Shown here in pieces: positions 1 through 7,334 of a stretch of DNA of 64,000 nt. Where the stretch lies: assembly GCA_025360005.1 (NCBI GenBank), contig JANYDA010000032.1, positions 245,040-309,039 on the forward strand, in the 5' to 3' direction. Position numbers and translations under genes: made by a program. The notes below the pieces were generated by a model, which ran no database searches, was not told the DNA's origin, and was given only the letters and a program-made list of their open reading frames with translations. Origin of the DNA: Fibrobacteria bacterium (GTDB lineage Bacteria; Fibrobacterota; Fibrobacteria; UBA11236). Each line of letters starts with the position of its first letter. Position 1 is the stretch's first letter.

Positions 1-350
1 GGTACCTTGCGCGGTAGGGCATGCAGGGCGGTGAAAGGCAAACCCAGGTAACTCAGCGGTTTCCTGGCCCAGGCCATGGGATCGCCCTTGAGTTTCAATA
101 AGGCCTTGACCCCGGCCAGGGTGTCGCGGAACAGGAATTGGGTCCTCTCCCGGGTGCCGTAGAGATTGGAAAGGCAGGGGAAGGTCGTGCCTTTAACGCG
201 GGTGAACAAAAGCGCCGGCCCCCGCGCCGCATAAACACGCCGCTGGATTTCGGCCATTTCCAGGTTGGCGTCCACCTCTTCGCGCACCCGCAGCAATTGC
301 CCGGTCCGGTCCAGATCCTCGACGCAGTCCTTGAGGCCGGCGTAAGGCAT
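1..350 (-). CDS. UbiD-family decarboxylase, N-terminal part (cut by window edge)
   Basis: The reverse complement of the first 350 bases is open from an ATG at 350 to the window edge, giving about 116 residues. The order of motifs fits the UbiD N-terminus: a leading L-K-D-C-V-E-D-L segment, then R-V-R-E-E-V, then L-E-M-A-E-I-Q-R-R-V, then G-P-A-L-L-F followed by V-K-G and L-Y-G-T-R-E-R. UbiD enzymes use prenylated FMN for reversible decarboxylation of aromatic or unsaturated acids, including ubiquinone and menaquinone intermediates. The ATG overlaps the stop of the upstream ridA by one base (TGATG), so translation is probably coupled. The substrate cannot be told from this fragment; the C-terminal catalytic E-x-x-x-E-x-x-R region is outside the window. 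Confidence 0.8.
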   Translation of the reverse strand, partial: MPYAGLKDCVEDLDRTGQLLRVREEVDANLEMAEIQRRVYAARGPALLFTRVKGTTFPCLSNLYGTRERTQFLFRDTLAGVKALLKLKGDPMAWARKPLSYLGLPFTALHALPRKV

Positions 351-730
351 CAGGCGATGACGGCGTCCGCCTCGATCTCGACCAGCATTTCCGGCGCGAT
401 CAATTTGCTGACCTGCACCATGGTTGTGGCGGGACGGCTCCCGCCGAACACCTCGCCATGGGCCTTGCCGGCCGCTTCCCAGGCCGAGATATCCGTCATG
501 AAAATGCGCGTGCGCACCACGTCGTTTGCGGAAGCGCCGGCCTGCTCCAGGGCGGAAACGATATTAGCGAGCGCCTGCTTGGTCTGGGCATAGGTGTCGC
601 CGGCTACCTTGCCTTCCGCGTCCGAACCCGTAGTCCCGGATACGAAAACCTGGTTGCCTACGCGCACGGCGCGGGAATAACCGATGATGGGTTCCCATTT
701 GGAACCTGTGGATATGTTCTTTCTTTCCAT
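350..730 (-). CDS. ridA: RidA/YjgF family enamine/imine deaminase
   Basis: A 126-residue protein of the usual RidA length. The N-terminus has Y-S-R-A-V-R-V-G-N-Q-V-F-V-S-G, matching the RidA start in which the backbone binds the carboxylate of the 2-aminoacrylate type substrate. The later segment V-V-R-T-R-I-F-M-T-D and the C-terminal M-L-V-E-I-E-A-D-A-V-I-A complete the fold; the Arg in V-R-T-R is at the position of the conserved catalytic Arg. RidA proteins hydrolyse reactive enamines released by PLP enzymes. It lies 57 bases downstream of the GH84 gene and overlaps the UbiD start by one base, so the three genes look like one operon. A specialised YjgF paralogue acting in the UbiD pathway is possible. 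Confidence 0.9.
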   Translation of the reverse strand: MERKNISTGSKWEPIIGYSRAVRVGNQVFVSGTTGSDAEGKVAGDTYAQTKQALANIVSALEQAGASANDVVRTRIFMTDISAWEAAGKAHGEVFGGSRPATTMVQVSKLIAPEMLVEIEADAVIA

Positions 731-786
731 GAAGCGCTCCGCTAAGATGTGGAAGCAGGGAAAGTAGTAAAAGGGGCGCCGGGCCC

Positions 787-2022
787 TTAGCCGGCCGGAC
801 CTTCCCGGCGCGTCCCGTTATGGCCGTCCCGCAGCAACAGGTCCGCCACCAGGGGCGGATAGCGCTTGCGCAGCCAAGCCTCGTCGGGCTTGTCGCGGCC
901 TTGCGCGGAAGCCTTGAGATCGGCATCCAACATGAACAGGTAGGCGTACCACTCCTGATGCAACACGCCCTTCCAATCCCAGATCAAGGTTTTCAGGGCC
1001 GCCTGCAAAGCCGCCAGCTTGCCCGCGGTCAAGTCGCTCCGCTGCACCCTGAAAAACGGGGAGGCCAGAAACGGAGCCGCGATCAGAAACTCCCTGGGCA
1101 GGGAATACCGGAGCAAAACCTCCCGCCATGCGGCTGCGGCCGTTTTACCTTCGCGGAAGGCGGCCAGCAAATCCAGCAGCAGGCAATCCGTCATGGGCAA
1201 ACCGGTGGGATTAAGAAGCACGCCGCGCGTCAAACGCCAGATGTCCCGAGTGCGGCCGGCGTAGGGGCCCAGGAAGATCTTATTGGGGCAATAGTCGTTG
1301 GCGTAGAGATTGTCCCACAGCAGAACCTCGGCCTTGAAAATCCGCGAAAGACCCCGCAACGCCCGGCCGTCCAGCCGCTCCGCGATGATGCGCGGCCCCG
1401 TCCACATGAGCGTGACGGCTTCCGGCATGGTAGCGGCCAGATCGAGCAGATAAGGATCTTTCTCCACGGGACCGGATGCGAATTGATCCGTGTACACGGT
1501 AGGGCAGAACCACAGCCGGCATTGCGGATCCGTCCTTCTGAGATCGGCCAGAAGCTTGTTCAGCAGCAGTCCGTGGGCTTCCCCCAGGCTGCGGAAGGAA
1601 CGGGAACAATTCTTAGGGAGCACCGCAGGGATGTCGTCCATCAACAGGGCCAGGGTGCCGCAACCGGATTTCTGGAAGTCCCGGAACTTGGAAAGCAGGA
1701 TGCCATAATCATCGGCAGAACGATAATCGAAGGACAACCCGGGGGCCATGCCCGGTACCACCGCCACGCCCCGCTGCGCGCCCCGATCCGCCAATGCCCG
1801 GAACTCTTTGCGCCAGGGCGCCGGATAGCGCAAACGCCAGTCCCGCCTATGGAGGGGGTCCTCCTTGGGAGCATACAAATAGAAGGCTTCGCAAGGCTCC
1901 CGGAACCGGCGGCTACCCAGGTGATCGATCAGGGCGGCCCTTTCCGGCCAGCCGAAAAGCCGGCCGTAATAGCCTTCTATATAACCCCACATGGCCGGAC
2001 GGATCGCTTTTTTCGCCCTCAT
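787..2022 (-). CDS. GH84-like beta-N-acetylglucosaminidase (O-GlcNAcase fold)
   Basis: A 411-residue protein with the GH84 barrel signature. W-G-Y-I-E-G-Y-Y-G lies at residues 12-20, Y-L-Y-A-P-K-E-D-P at 48-56, and the adjacent catalytic aspartate pair D129-D130 in L-M-D-D-I. Later come the W-T-G and L-W-D-N-L-Y-A-N-D segments and G-P-Y-A-G-R. GH84 enzymes hydrolyse beta-linked N-acetylglucosamine by substrate-assisted catalysis. I chose the ATG at 2022 because AGGAGG lies seven bases before it; an upstream in-frame ATG at 2064 lacks such a site. No signal peptide follows this start, so the enzyme is probably cytoplasmic and may act on imported or recycled sugars. The protein is about catalytic-domain size, without the extra lectin modules of secreted family members. 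Confidence 0.82.
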   Translation of the reverse strand: MRAKKAIRPAMWGYIEGYYGRLFGWPERAALIDHLGSRRFREPCEAFYLYAPKEDPLHRRDWRLRYPAPWRKEFRALADRGAQRGVAVVPGMAPGLSFDYRSADDYGILLSKFRDFQKSGCGTLALLMDDIPAVLPKNCSRSFRSLGEAHGLLLNKLLADLRRTDPQCRLWFCPTVYTDQFASGPVEKDPYLLDLAATMPEAVTLMWTGPRIIAERLDGRALRGLSRIFKAEVLLWDNLYANDYCPNKIFLGPYAGRTRDIWRLTRGVLLNPTGLPMTDCLLLDLLAAFREGKTAAAAWREVLLRYSLPREFLIAAPFLASPFFRVQRSDLTAGKLAALQAALKTLIWDWKGVLHQEWYAYLFMLDADLKASAQGRDKPDEAWLRKRYPPLVADLLLRDGHNGTRREGPAG

Positions 2023-2169
2023 CGACATTCCTCCTGGTGAGAAGGTACTCCCGATAGCAAACATAATTCAAGACCGAAGCAGTCGGATGGGTTTCGCTTT
2101 GGGCAGGGTACTCTCCGGGAAATCCACGGCTCCCGCTTGCTCCAAAAACCATTTAATTGACGAAGCGCC

Positions 2170-2197
2170 TTGCAACCGAATCCCGGATGGTTATTTT
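2170..2197 (+). promoter_or_regulatory. Putative promoter of the higBA operon
   Basis: TTGCAA at 2170-2175 and TATTTT at 2192-2197 are 16 bases apart, a plausible sigma-70 type pair. The -10 hexamer directly abuts the 19-bp palindrome at 2198-2216, so a repressor bound there would block polymerase. No mapped transcription start supports it. Confidence 0.35.
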
Positions 2198-2216
2198 ATT
2201 AACCCTAAAGGTTAAT
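2198..2216. promoter_or_regulatory. Palindromic operator before higB (HigA-box candidate)
   Basis: ATTAACCCTAAAGGTTAAT has arms ATTAACC and GGTTAAT around a five-base centre. It lies six bases before the higB start codon, and the AAAGG in its right half can serve as the ribosome binding site (ten bases before ATG). A nearly identical copy is at 4122-4140. The TTAAC...GTTAA core resembles the palindrome reported for Pseudomonas aeruginosa HigA, which supports autoregulation by the HTH antitoxin; binding here is inferred. Confidence 0.6.
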
Positions 2217-2221
2217 TACAA

Positions 2222-2542
2222 ATGAAAATCGTATTCGCGAACGAAGCCCTGAGAATCGAGTGCAATAACCAGGAACTCCTGGTCAAGCGCTATGGAACCG
2301 CGCTGGCGAGAATCCTGCGCCAACGCCTGGACGAGCTTTTCAACGCGCAATCGCTCGATGAAATGCGCTCCATGCCTCATGTGGCCATAGCCGGATCCTT
2401 ATCCGGAAGCGCGGACTTGCGCCTCGAATTGGAAGCCGGGAATCGGCTGGTATTCCGCCCCCATCCGCCTTCCAAGCACAGCCAAGGCGGAATGGACTGG
2501 GGAAAAATAGATTCGATTATTATCCTGGGATTATCCGGATAA
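2222..2542 (+). CDS. higB: HigB/RelE-superfamily toxin
   Basis: A 106-residue protein resembling the short HigB-like 'killer' toxins that pair with HigA-M78 antitoxins. It shows a basic early segment (L-L-V-K-R-Y-G), a helical R-I-L-R-Q-R-L-D-E-L, a strand with L-R-L-E-L-E, then R-L-V-F-R-P and a C-terminal I-I-I-L-G-L strand. Family members are mostly ribosome-dependent mRNA interferases. Toxin first, antitoxin second is the usual hig order; here the gap is one base. The ATG at 2222 follows the AAAGG inside the palindromic operator. Activity is inferred from family and context; key catalytic residues of this subgroup are not firmly known to me. Confidence 0.75.
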   Translation: MKIVFANEALRIECNNQELLVKRYGTALARILRQRLDELFNAQSLDEMRSMPHVAIAGSLSGSADLRLELEAGNRLVFRPHPPSKHSQGGMDWGKIDSIIILGLSG

Positions 2543-2543
2543 T

Positions 2544-3632
2544 ATGCCCAATCGCAACCAAAACCAATATTTCCCCGATGTGGTATCGCCACCGGGAGAA
2601 ACGCTTAGGGAAACTTTGGAAGCCTTGGGGATGTCCCAGGCGGAACTTGCCGAGCGCATGGGGCGTCCCAAGAAAACCATCAATGAGATCATCAAGGGCA
2701 AAGCCGCTCTTACGCCGGACACGGCCCTGCAACTGGAGCGGGTGTTGGGTATTTCCTCCGGTTTCTGGAACAACCGCGACAACCATTACCGGGAATACCA
2801 AGCCAAGCGGCAAGAAGGCGAAAGGTTGCGCCATAAGGTGGGATGGCTGGATGAAATGCCCGTGCGGGACATGATCAAACTGGGCTGGTTCGCGCCCCGC
2901 CCGGACAAAGTGGGGCAATTGCAGGAGATGCTCAATTTTTTCGGCGTCGCCTCCCCGGAAGTCTGGAAGCGGATATGGTGTGGTCCCAAAATCGCCTTCC
3001 GCAGGTCCCACGCTTTCCGTAACGATCCGGGATTATTGGCGGGATGGCTCAGGATTGGGGAAATCCAGGCGCGCGGTTTGGAGTGCGGTCAATATGACTC
3101 CGTCCGGTTCAGTGCTTCCCTGGTTAAGATCCGCAAGCTCACCCTCAAACCTCCAGGCGGGTACCGTTTGGAATTGACCCGTCTGTGCGCGGAAGCCGGC
3201 GTCGCTTTGGTCATCCTTCCCGAACCGCCCCGCTTGAGCATCAGCGGCGCCACCCGCTGGCTCACGCCGTTCAAAGCCTTGATGCAGATAAGCCTGCGTT
3301 ATACCACGGATGATCAATTCTGGCTTACGTTTTTCCACGAGGCCGGGCACATTCTCTTGCACGGGAAACGCGACGTATTTCTGGAAACCAACGGCTACAA
3401 CCCCAACAAGGAGGATGAGGCGGATAATTTCGCCTTGCAACACCTGCTGCCCAAGGATGGTCTCAACCGTTTTCTGGCCGCGGGTACTCCCACCCGGGAT
3501 TTCATCAAGAGGTATGCGGAAAGAATGGAGCTGGCTCCCGGGGTGTTGGTCGGGCTCCTGCAGCACCAGGGCATTCTCGCTGACTCGCAATTCAATGATT
3601 TGAAACGGCTTTTCAAGCTCAAGGCGATATGA
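2544..3632 (+). CDS. higA: HigA-type antitoxin: XRE HTH plus M78 (ImmA/IrrE) peptidase domain
   Basis: A 362-residue protein with two parts. Residues about 12-75 form an XRE/HigA helix-turn-helix (M-S-Q-A-E-L-A-E-R-M-G-R-P-K-K-T-I), followed by the G-I-S-S-G-F-W-N-N segment typical of HigA antidotes. The C-terminal half is an ImmA/IrrE-like M78 domain with H-E-A-G-H at about 266-270 and a downstream E-D-E-A-D-N-F-A that supplies the third zinc ligand. The HTH should bind the operator before higB and repress the operon; the metalloprotease domain may allow cleavage-dependent control. The gene overlaps the following receiver gene by four bases (ATGA), which ties a phospho-receiver to the toxin-antitoxin operon. 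Confidence 0.85.
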   Translation: MPNRNQNQYFPDVVSPPGETLRETLEALGMSQAELAERMGRPKKTINEIIKGKAALTPDTALQLERVLGISSGFWNNRDNHYREYQAKRQEGERLRHKVGWLDEMPVRDMIKLGWFAPRPDKVGQLQEMLNFFGVASPEVWKRIWCGPKIAFRRSHAFRNDPGLLAGWLRIGEIQARGLECGQYDSVRFSASLVKIRKLTLKPPGGYRLELTRLCAEAGVALVILPEPPRLSISGATRWLTPFKALMQISLRYTTDDQFWLTFFHEAGHILLHGKRDVFLETNGYNPNKEDEADNFALQHLLPKDGLNRFLAAGTPTRDFIKRYAERMELAPGVLVGLLQHQGILADSQFNDLKRLFKLKAI

Positions 3633-4072
3633 ACAAAACCCGGCAATCTATTAAACCCATGCCGGAGTCCGGGCGGGACGGTCATGGCTTACCCGGGAAA
3701 ACCATTCTTCTCGTTGATGACGAAGAAAACATGCGGGAATTCCTCCAGGTTTTGCTCCAGAGCGAAGGCTATCGGCTCCTCCTGGCGGCGAATGGTGAAG
3801 AGGCCCTCTCCATAAGCGAAGGATTCCCGGAAGAAATCCACCTTCTCATTACCGATGTCATGATGCCTGTCATGAATGGTAAAGAACTGGCCGATAGGCT
3901 TTGCGTCCTACGTCCCCACATCAAGGTCCTTTTCATCTCCGGCTTCGGACGAGCCGACATCTGGCCAGTCGAGGCATGCGAAGACCAGACCGATTGGCTG
4001 CCCAAGCCGTTTACCCAGCAAGCCTTCCAGGCCAAGGTACGGCAAATCCTGTACCCGCTTCCGGAACCCTGA
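3629..4072 (+). CDS. Stand-alone response-regulator receiver protein (in hig operon)
   Basis: A 147-residue protein with a short N-terminal extension and one CheY-like receiver domain. It has the acidic pair in L-L-V-D-D-E, the phospho-acceptor Asp in L-L-I-T-D-V-M-M-P, M-N-G after it, the Ser in L-F-I-S-G and the K-P-F lysine. There is no output domain. It overlaps the antitoxin stop by four bases, so it is likely cotranslated with the toxin-antitoxin module. Its closest visible relative is the next gene; both look like receivers taken from the C-terminus of hybrid histidine kinases (I-H-L-L-x-T-D-x-M-M-P-x-M-N-G). No cognate kinase is in the window. Confidence 0.85.
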   Translation: MNKTRQSIKPMPESGRDGHGLPGKTILLVDDEENMREFLQVLLQSEGYRLLLAANGEEALSISEGFPEEIHLLITDVMMPVMNGKELADRLCVLRPHIKVLFISGFGRADIWPVEACEDQTDWLPKPFTQQAFQAKVRQILYPLPEP

Positions 4073-4121
4073 GCGCGATCAAAAACAATCCGACGGCGGC
4101 TTTTTTTCTTTGCCTCAGTTT

Positions 4122-4140
4122 ATTAACCTTTAAGGTTAAT
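4122..4140. promoter_or_regulatory. Second copy of the hig palindrome, overlapping a start codon
   Basis: ATTAACCTTTAAGGTTAAT differs from the higB operator only at two central positions and is a perfect palindrome outside the centre. Its last two bases are the A and T of the ATG of the next receiver gene, and its AAGG is the only ribosome-binding-like sequence there. A protein bound here could block both transcription start and, as an RNA hairpin, translation. Confidence 0.6.
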
Positions 4141-4540
4141 GATAATCGACACCGGCAAGACAATCCTGCTCGTCGAAGACGAAGGCTCGGTGCGGAGATT
4201 GGTTTCCCGCATCCTGAGTTTGGATAAGTACAAGATCCTGGAGGCCGCGCATGGCGAAGAAGCGCTGTCCGTGAGCGAAGCCTATGGGGGTGAGATACAC
4301 TTGCTGGTGACGGATATCATGATGCCGGTCATGAACGGCCAGGAACTGGCCGCCAGGCTTTCCGCGCTTCGGCCCGGTCTTGGTGTCTTGTTCATCAGCG
4401 GGTATCCAGGCAAACACATGCCGGATGACTTAGGGGGCGAGACAAAGTTCGATTACCTGGCCAAGCCTTTTAAAGCCGACATTTTGCTGGAAAAGGTGAA
4501 AACGCTGCTTAAGGATTCCGATGGGTTTCCAATTCCCTAA
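4139..4540 (+). CDS. Stand-alone response-regulator receiver protein
   Basis: A 133-residue single receiver domain with L-L-V-E-D-E, the phosphorylation Asp in L-L-V-T-D-I-M-M-P, M-N-G, L-F-I-S-G and A-K-P-F. It is a paralogue of the preceding gene, with many shared segments (G-E-E-A-L-S, E-I-H-L-L, R-L-S/C-x-L-R-P). The start ATG lies within the end of the 19-bp palindrome. The last 32 bases overlap tail-to-tail with the SDR gene on the other strand, which may limit divergence of both 3' ends. Without an output domain it probably signals through protein contact or as a phosphate sink. Confidence 0.85.
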   Translation: MIIDTGKTILLVEDEGSVRRLVSRILSLDKYKILEAAHGEEALSVSEAYGGEIHLLVTDIMMPVMNGQELAARLSALRPGLGVLFISGYPGKHMPDDLGGETKFDYLAKPFKADILLEKVKTLLKDSDGFPIP

Positions 4541-5285
4541 GGCTCAGCATGTATCCGCCCGCCACGTCCAGATTAACGCCCGTGATATAACGGGCCTTAT
4601 CACCGGCCAGGAATTCCACCGCATCGCAAATGTCTTCGCACTCCCCCAGGCGGCCCAATGGGATATAGTCGCCGGGGCGCTTGGGAAGCTCCACGCTGTT
4701 GGCCAGGATGCCGGGGGAAACCATGTTGACGCGGATCTTCCTGGGTCCGAGCGCTTGCGCCAAGGACTTGGTGAGAACCAGTAGGCCCGTTTTGGAAATC
4801 AGGTAGGCGGTGTTGTGAGTGGAAGCGGCCAGGCTGCCCACTCCGGAATATCCGATATTGATGATGCTCCCGCCTTCCTTGGGAATCAAGTCCAAGGTCC
4901 GGTTGATCAAGAAGTAGACGCCTATCAGGTTGGTCTGCAGGGTGGCTTCAAAATCCTCGACCGGGTAATCCGCCAAGTCCCCCGTCAAATAAACGCCGAC
5001 ATTGTTAACCAGCACGTCCAACCGTCCGGAGACCTTCTTCAGTTTAACGGCCATGGCGGCGATATCGCGTTGGGAAGCCATGTTCCCTTTTATCAAAGCG
5101 CCGCTCCCGCCCATGGCCGTGATTTCGGCCAGGACCGCTTGCGCCTCCTGCCGCGAAGACAGGTAATGGACCCATGTGAAATAACCTTCGGCCCCCAACC
5201 GCAGGGCCAACTCCCGCCCCAACCGCTTCGCAGAACCCGTGACCAGGGCGACCTTTGGTCCGGACCTTTCCCGGCGCGCGCTCAT
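4509..5285 (-). CDS. Short-chain dehydrogenase/reductase, FolM/pteridine-reductase-like
   Basis: A 258-residue SDR. The cofactor loop T-G-S-A-K-R-L-G is at residues 16-23 and resembles the T-G-x-x-x-R-x-G form of pteridine reductases and FolM. N-N-V-G-V-Y is at about 94-99; the catalytic Tyr161 and Lys165 are in Y-L-I-S-K, with Ser147 nearby. The ATG at 5285 overlaps the folB stop (ATGA). Being coupled to FolB argues for a reductase acting on a pterin or dihydrofolate, as FolM makes tetrahydromonapterin, but FabG-like acyl or sugar reduction cannot be excluded. A longer upstream in-frame extension into folB is not supported by any ribosome site. Confidence 0.75.
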   Translation of the reverse strand: MSARRERSGPKVALVTGSAKRLGRELALRLGAEGYFTWVHYLSSRQEAQAVLAEITAMGGSGALIKGNMASQRDIAAMAVKLKKVSGRLDVLVNNVGVYLTGDLADYPVEDFEATLQTNLIGVYFLINRTLDLIPKEGGSIINIGYSGVGSLAASTHNTAYLISKTGLLVLTKSLAQALGPRKIRVNMVSPGILANSVELPKRPGDYIPLGRLGECEDICDAVEFLAGDKARYITGVNLDVAGGYMLSLRELETHRNP

Positions 5286-5641
5286 CGGTGCACCGTGAGT
5301 TCGGAGGTAACCGAGGCGTAACGTGCGGCGGGCAGGGCGGCGGGCTTCTTGATGGTCACGCGGCAATGCCTTATTTCCGGGAAGGAATCGGTGATGAGCA
5401 CACAGGCCCTTTCCGCCAGCGTTTCGATTAATTGGAATTTCTCGCGCTGCATCCATTCGTCCAACATCGCCGCCAGGCGGGTATAATCCAGGGTATGATC
5501 GATTTGATCGGTGCGCGCCGCTTCGCTGAAATCGAATTCCAGGCGCACGTTCACGATCAGATCCTGCTCCACTTTCCGCTCATGTTTGTAGACGCCGACG
5601 ATGCACCTGATCCGCAGCTCTTCGATATTCAGGATTCCCAT
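5282..5641 (-). CDS. folB: Dihydroneopterin aldolase
   Basis: A 119-residue protein of standard FolB length. The start I-R-C-I-V-G-V-Y-K-H-E-R is the family's pterin-binding N-terminus. The T-L-D-Y-T-R-L segment, the L-I-E-T-L-A-E segment with the conserved Glu, and V-T-I-K-K-P-A-A-L-P with the catalytic Lys follow in order. FolB cleaves 7,8-dihydroneopterin to 6-hydroxymethyl-dihydropterin and glycolaldehyde in folate synthesis. It overlaps the HAD-Nudix gene by one base upstream (TGATG) and the SDR gene by four bases downstream, so all are probably one translationally coupled unit. Confidence 0.92.
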   Translation of the reverse strand: MGILNIEELRIRCIVGVYKHERKVEQDLIVNVRLEFDFSEAARTDQIDHTLDYTRLAAMLDEWMQREKFQLIETLAERACVLITDSFPEIRHCRVTIKKPAALPAARYASVTSELTVHR

Positions 5642-6699
5642 CAGGACCCTCCCCCAGCGCCGGTTCGCTTGAGTATATGCTCAATCAATACTCGGGTCGG
5701 CCCGTTCAGCGGCAGTCCCAAAGCCAGTTCCGGTTTGATCCAAAGGTAATCGTCCGATTCATGGTTCAACTTCACGGACGGGCATTCTCCCCGCACGGTG
5801 GCGCTGAAATTCACCAGGATGAAATGCCGGGGCCGGTAGAATTCCGGATGCTCCACGCAATCCTGGTTCAGCTCGAACGCGACGTTTCCGATGGCGAGTC
5901 CGGTTTCCTCCCCGGCCTCGCGGATGAAGGCGTTCTCCATGGTCTCTCCATAGTCGATTTTGCCTCCGGGAATGCCGTAGCGCCCGGACCATTTCCGCGT
6001 GCGCACCAGCAGCGCATTCCCGGCCTCGTCGCGGATAAGCCCGCCTACCGTCGCCACCGGAAAATACCTGCTCGCGGCAAAGGCCATCTTGTCCAAGTGG
6101 GTGAGCACGTCGGTGAAGGCATCGTAGGCCAGTTCCGCGCCTGCCTCCAGCAACGCGGCCCGGGAAGCGTACCCATAGGTGACGCCGATAGGCTCGACGC
6201 CTGACGCCACAGCCGCGCGCATGTCATGGGCGGAATCCCCTACGGCGACGGTTTCATCCAGCAACAACCCTTGCGACCGGATCAATTCCGGAAGGGCCGC
6301 GGTTTTATCCTGGACTGAGCCGGATACGGATATGAACCTGTCCCGCAATCCCAAGCGCGACAACGCCGCTTCCAGCATGGTTTGGTCCAAGGTGGACATC
6401 AGGAAAAGCCGATGTTTGCATTGCAGGCACGCGAGCCCTTCGATCACTCCGGGCCAGAGCTTCACCGCGGCCGGATATTGTTCCCGGCACAGCCGGGAGA
6501 AAACCGTTTCGATGGCGGCCCAATCCGTACCCGGAGCGTATTGCGCGTAGAACCCCCGTGCCGGCAAACTGAACTCGCGGCCATAGGTTTGGAAATCCAC
6601 GGGGGCATGGCCGAAGGATCGGATCGCCTGATCGGTCAGGCGCCAGGTGAGCTCCTGGTCGTCGGCCAGGGTACCGGCCCAATCGAAAACGATGTTCAT
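5641..6699 (-). CDS. HAD-Nudix fusion hydrolase (candidate dihydroneopterin triphosphate processing)
   Basis: A 352-residue two-domain protein. Residues 1-205 are a HAD hydrolase: D6-W-A-G-T, Ser/Thr at 102-103, Lys132 and G-D155-S-A-H-D159. The position two after the nucleophile is Ala (D-W-A) instead of the usual Asp. Residues 210-345 are a Nudix domain whose box runs from Gly246 to Leu268 and fits G-x5-E-x7-R-E-U-x-E-E-x-G-U exactly. The ATG at 6699 overlaps the LON gene stop (ATGA); an upstream in-frame extension would run through that gene. The product sits between LON and FolB, so a role in removing phosphates from dihydroneopterin triphosphate is attractive. The D+2 change also occurs in phosphonatases and in DWNGT-type HADs, so phosphatase activity needs proof. 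Confidence 0.85.
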   Translation of the reverse strand: MNIVFDWAGTLADDQELTWRLTDQAIRSFGHAPVDFQTYGREFSLPARGFYAQYAPGTDWAAIETVFSRLCREQYPAAVKLWPGVIEGLACLQCKHRLFLMSTLDQTMLEAALSRLGLRDRFISVSGSVQDKTAALPELIRSQGLLLDETVAVGDSAHDMRAAVASGVEPIGVTYGYASRAALLEAGAELAYDAFTDVLTHLDKMAFAASRYFPVATVGGLIRDEAGNALLVRTRKWSGRYGIPGGKIDYGETMENAFIREAGEETGLAIGNVAFELNQDCVEHPEFYRPRHFILVNFSATVRGECPSVKLNHESDDYLWIKPELALGLPLNGPTRVLIEHILKRTGAGGGS

Positions 6700-7334
6700 T
6701 CGCGCTGGGAAAGGAGGTTCAAGGCGTTCTCCATCCGGTACGGAAGGGAACGCGATTCCAAAAGACGCTGCAGGTATATGGGCGGCAGATGCAGGCAACC
6801 GCAAAGGAAAAGCGAAAAGTTCTCTCGATCCATATCGGTGCGGACGCCTTCCATGACATCGCGGATGCTGCGGCTTTCTTCCGGTCCCAGCACGGTGATC
6901 ATTTTCAGGATGGCCCCTTCCAGTTCGGGAAGCCGATCCGGCGAGGCCATCGAGCTGACCCATGCATCAGTCGACCTGCCGGCAATCTCCCCGGCGGGCT
7001 CATCGACGTAAGCGGTACAAGACGCCGTAAGATAGGCTTTCGACTCCCTATCCAGCTTATCCAGGTAAACGCGATGCCGCCCCTTGGGGCGGATCAGTTG
7101 GAAGTCGCCCTGCCGATCGATGGCGTCAAACTCCACCAGGGTCCCAATCCGGTAAGGGGTGGCGTTCCCCCCCACCTCGTCTCCGGAGCTGATCATGGAT
7201 ATGACGAAAAACGGCTTGTCGGCGATGTCCTTGAGCATTTGGATATAACGATCCTCGAAGACGCGCAGAGGGATCTTATGGCCGGGGAAACAGGGATTGC
7301 GAAGCGGAAAAACGGGATAGCTCCCAAGAGTCAT
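6696..7334 (-). CDS. LON-substrate-binding-domain protein
   Basis: A 212-residue protein with the stand-alone Lon N-terminal domain. The start has P-V-F-P-L-R-N, then G-H-K-I-P-L-R-V-F-E-D-R-Y and the strand F-F-V-I-S-M-I, followed by I-G-T-L-V-E-F and R-P-K-G-R-H-R. The rest is helical. Such proteins lack the AAA+ and protease domains of Lon; their partners are unknown. The stop overlaps the HAD-Nudix start, making it the first gene of the coupled folB operon. The start at 7334 faces the PorV-like gene across a 75-base divergent gap. Confidence 0.85.
   Translation of the reverse strand: MTLGSYPVFPLRNPCFPGHKIPLRVFEDRYIQMLKDIADKPFFVISMISSGDEVGGNATPYRIGTLVEFDAIDRQGDFQLIRPKGRHRVYLDKLDRESKAYLTASCTAYVDEPAGEIAGRSTDAWVSSMASPDRLPELEGAILKMITVLGPEESRSIRDVMEGVRTDMDRENFSLFLCGCLHLPPIYLQRLLESRSLPYRMENALNLLSQRE

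Noticed and set aside
5641..6699. HAD domain as phosphonoacetaldehyde hydrolase because of D-W-A-G-T
   Set aside because: The fused Nudix domain and the folB neighbours do not fit phosphonate use, and no partner aminotransferase is present. The loop is kept as a caution only.
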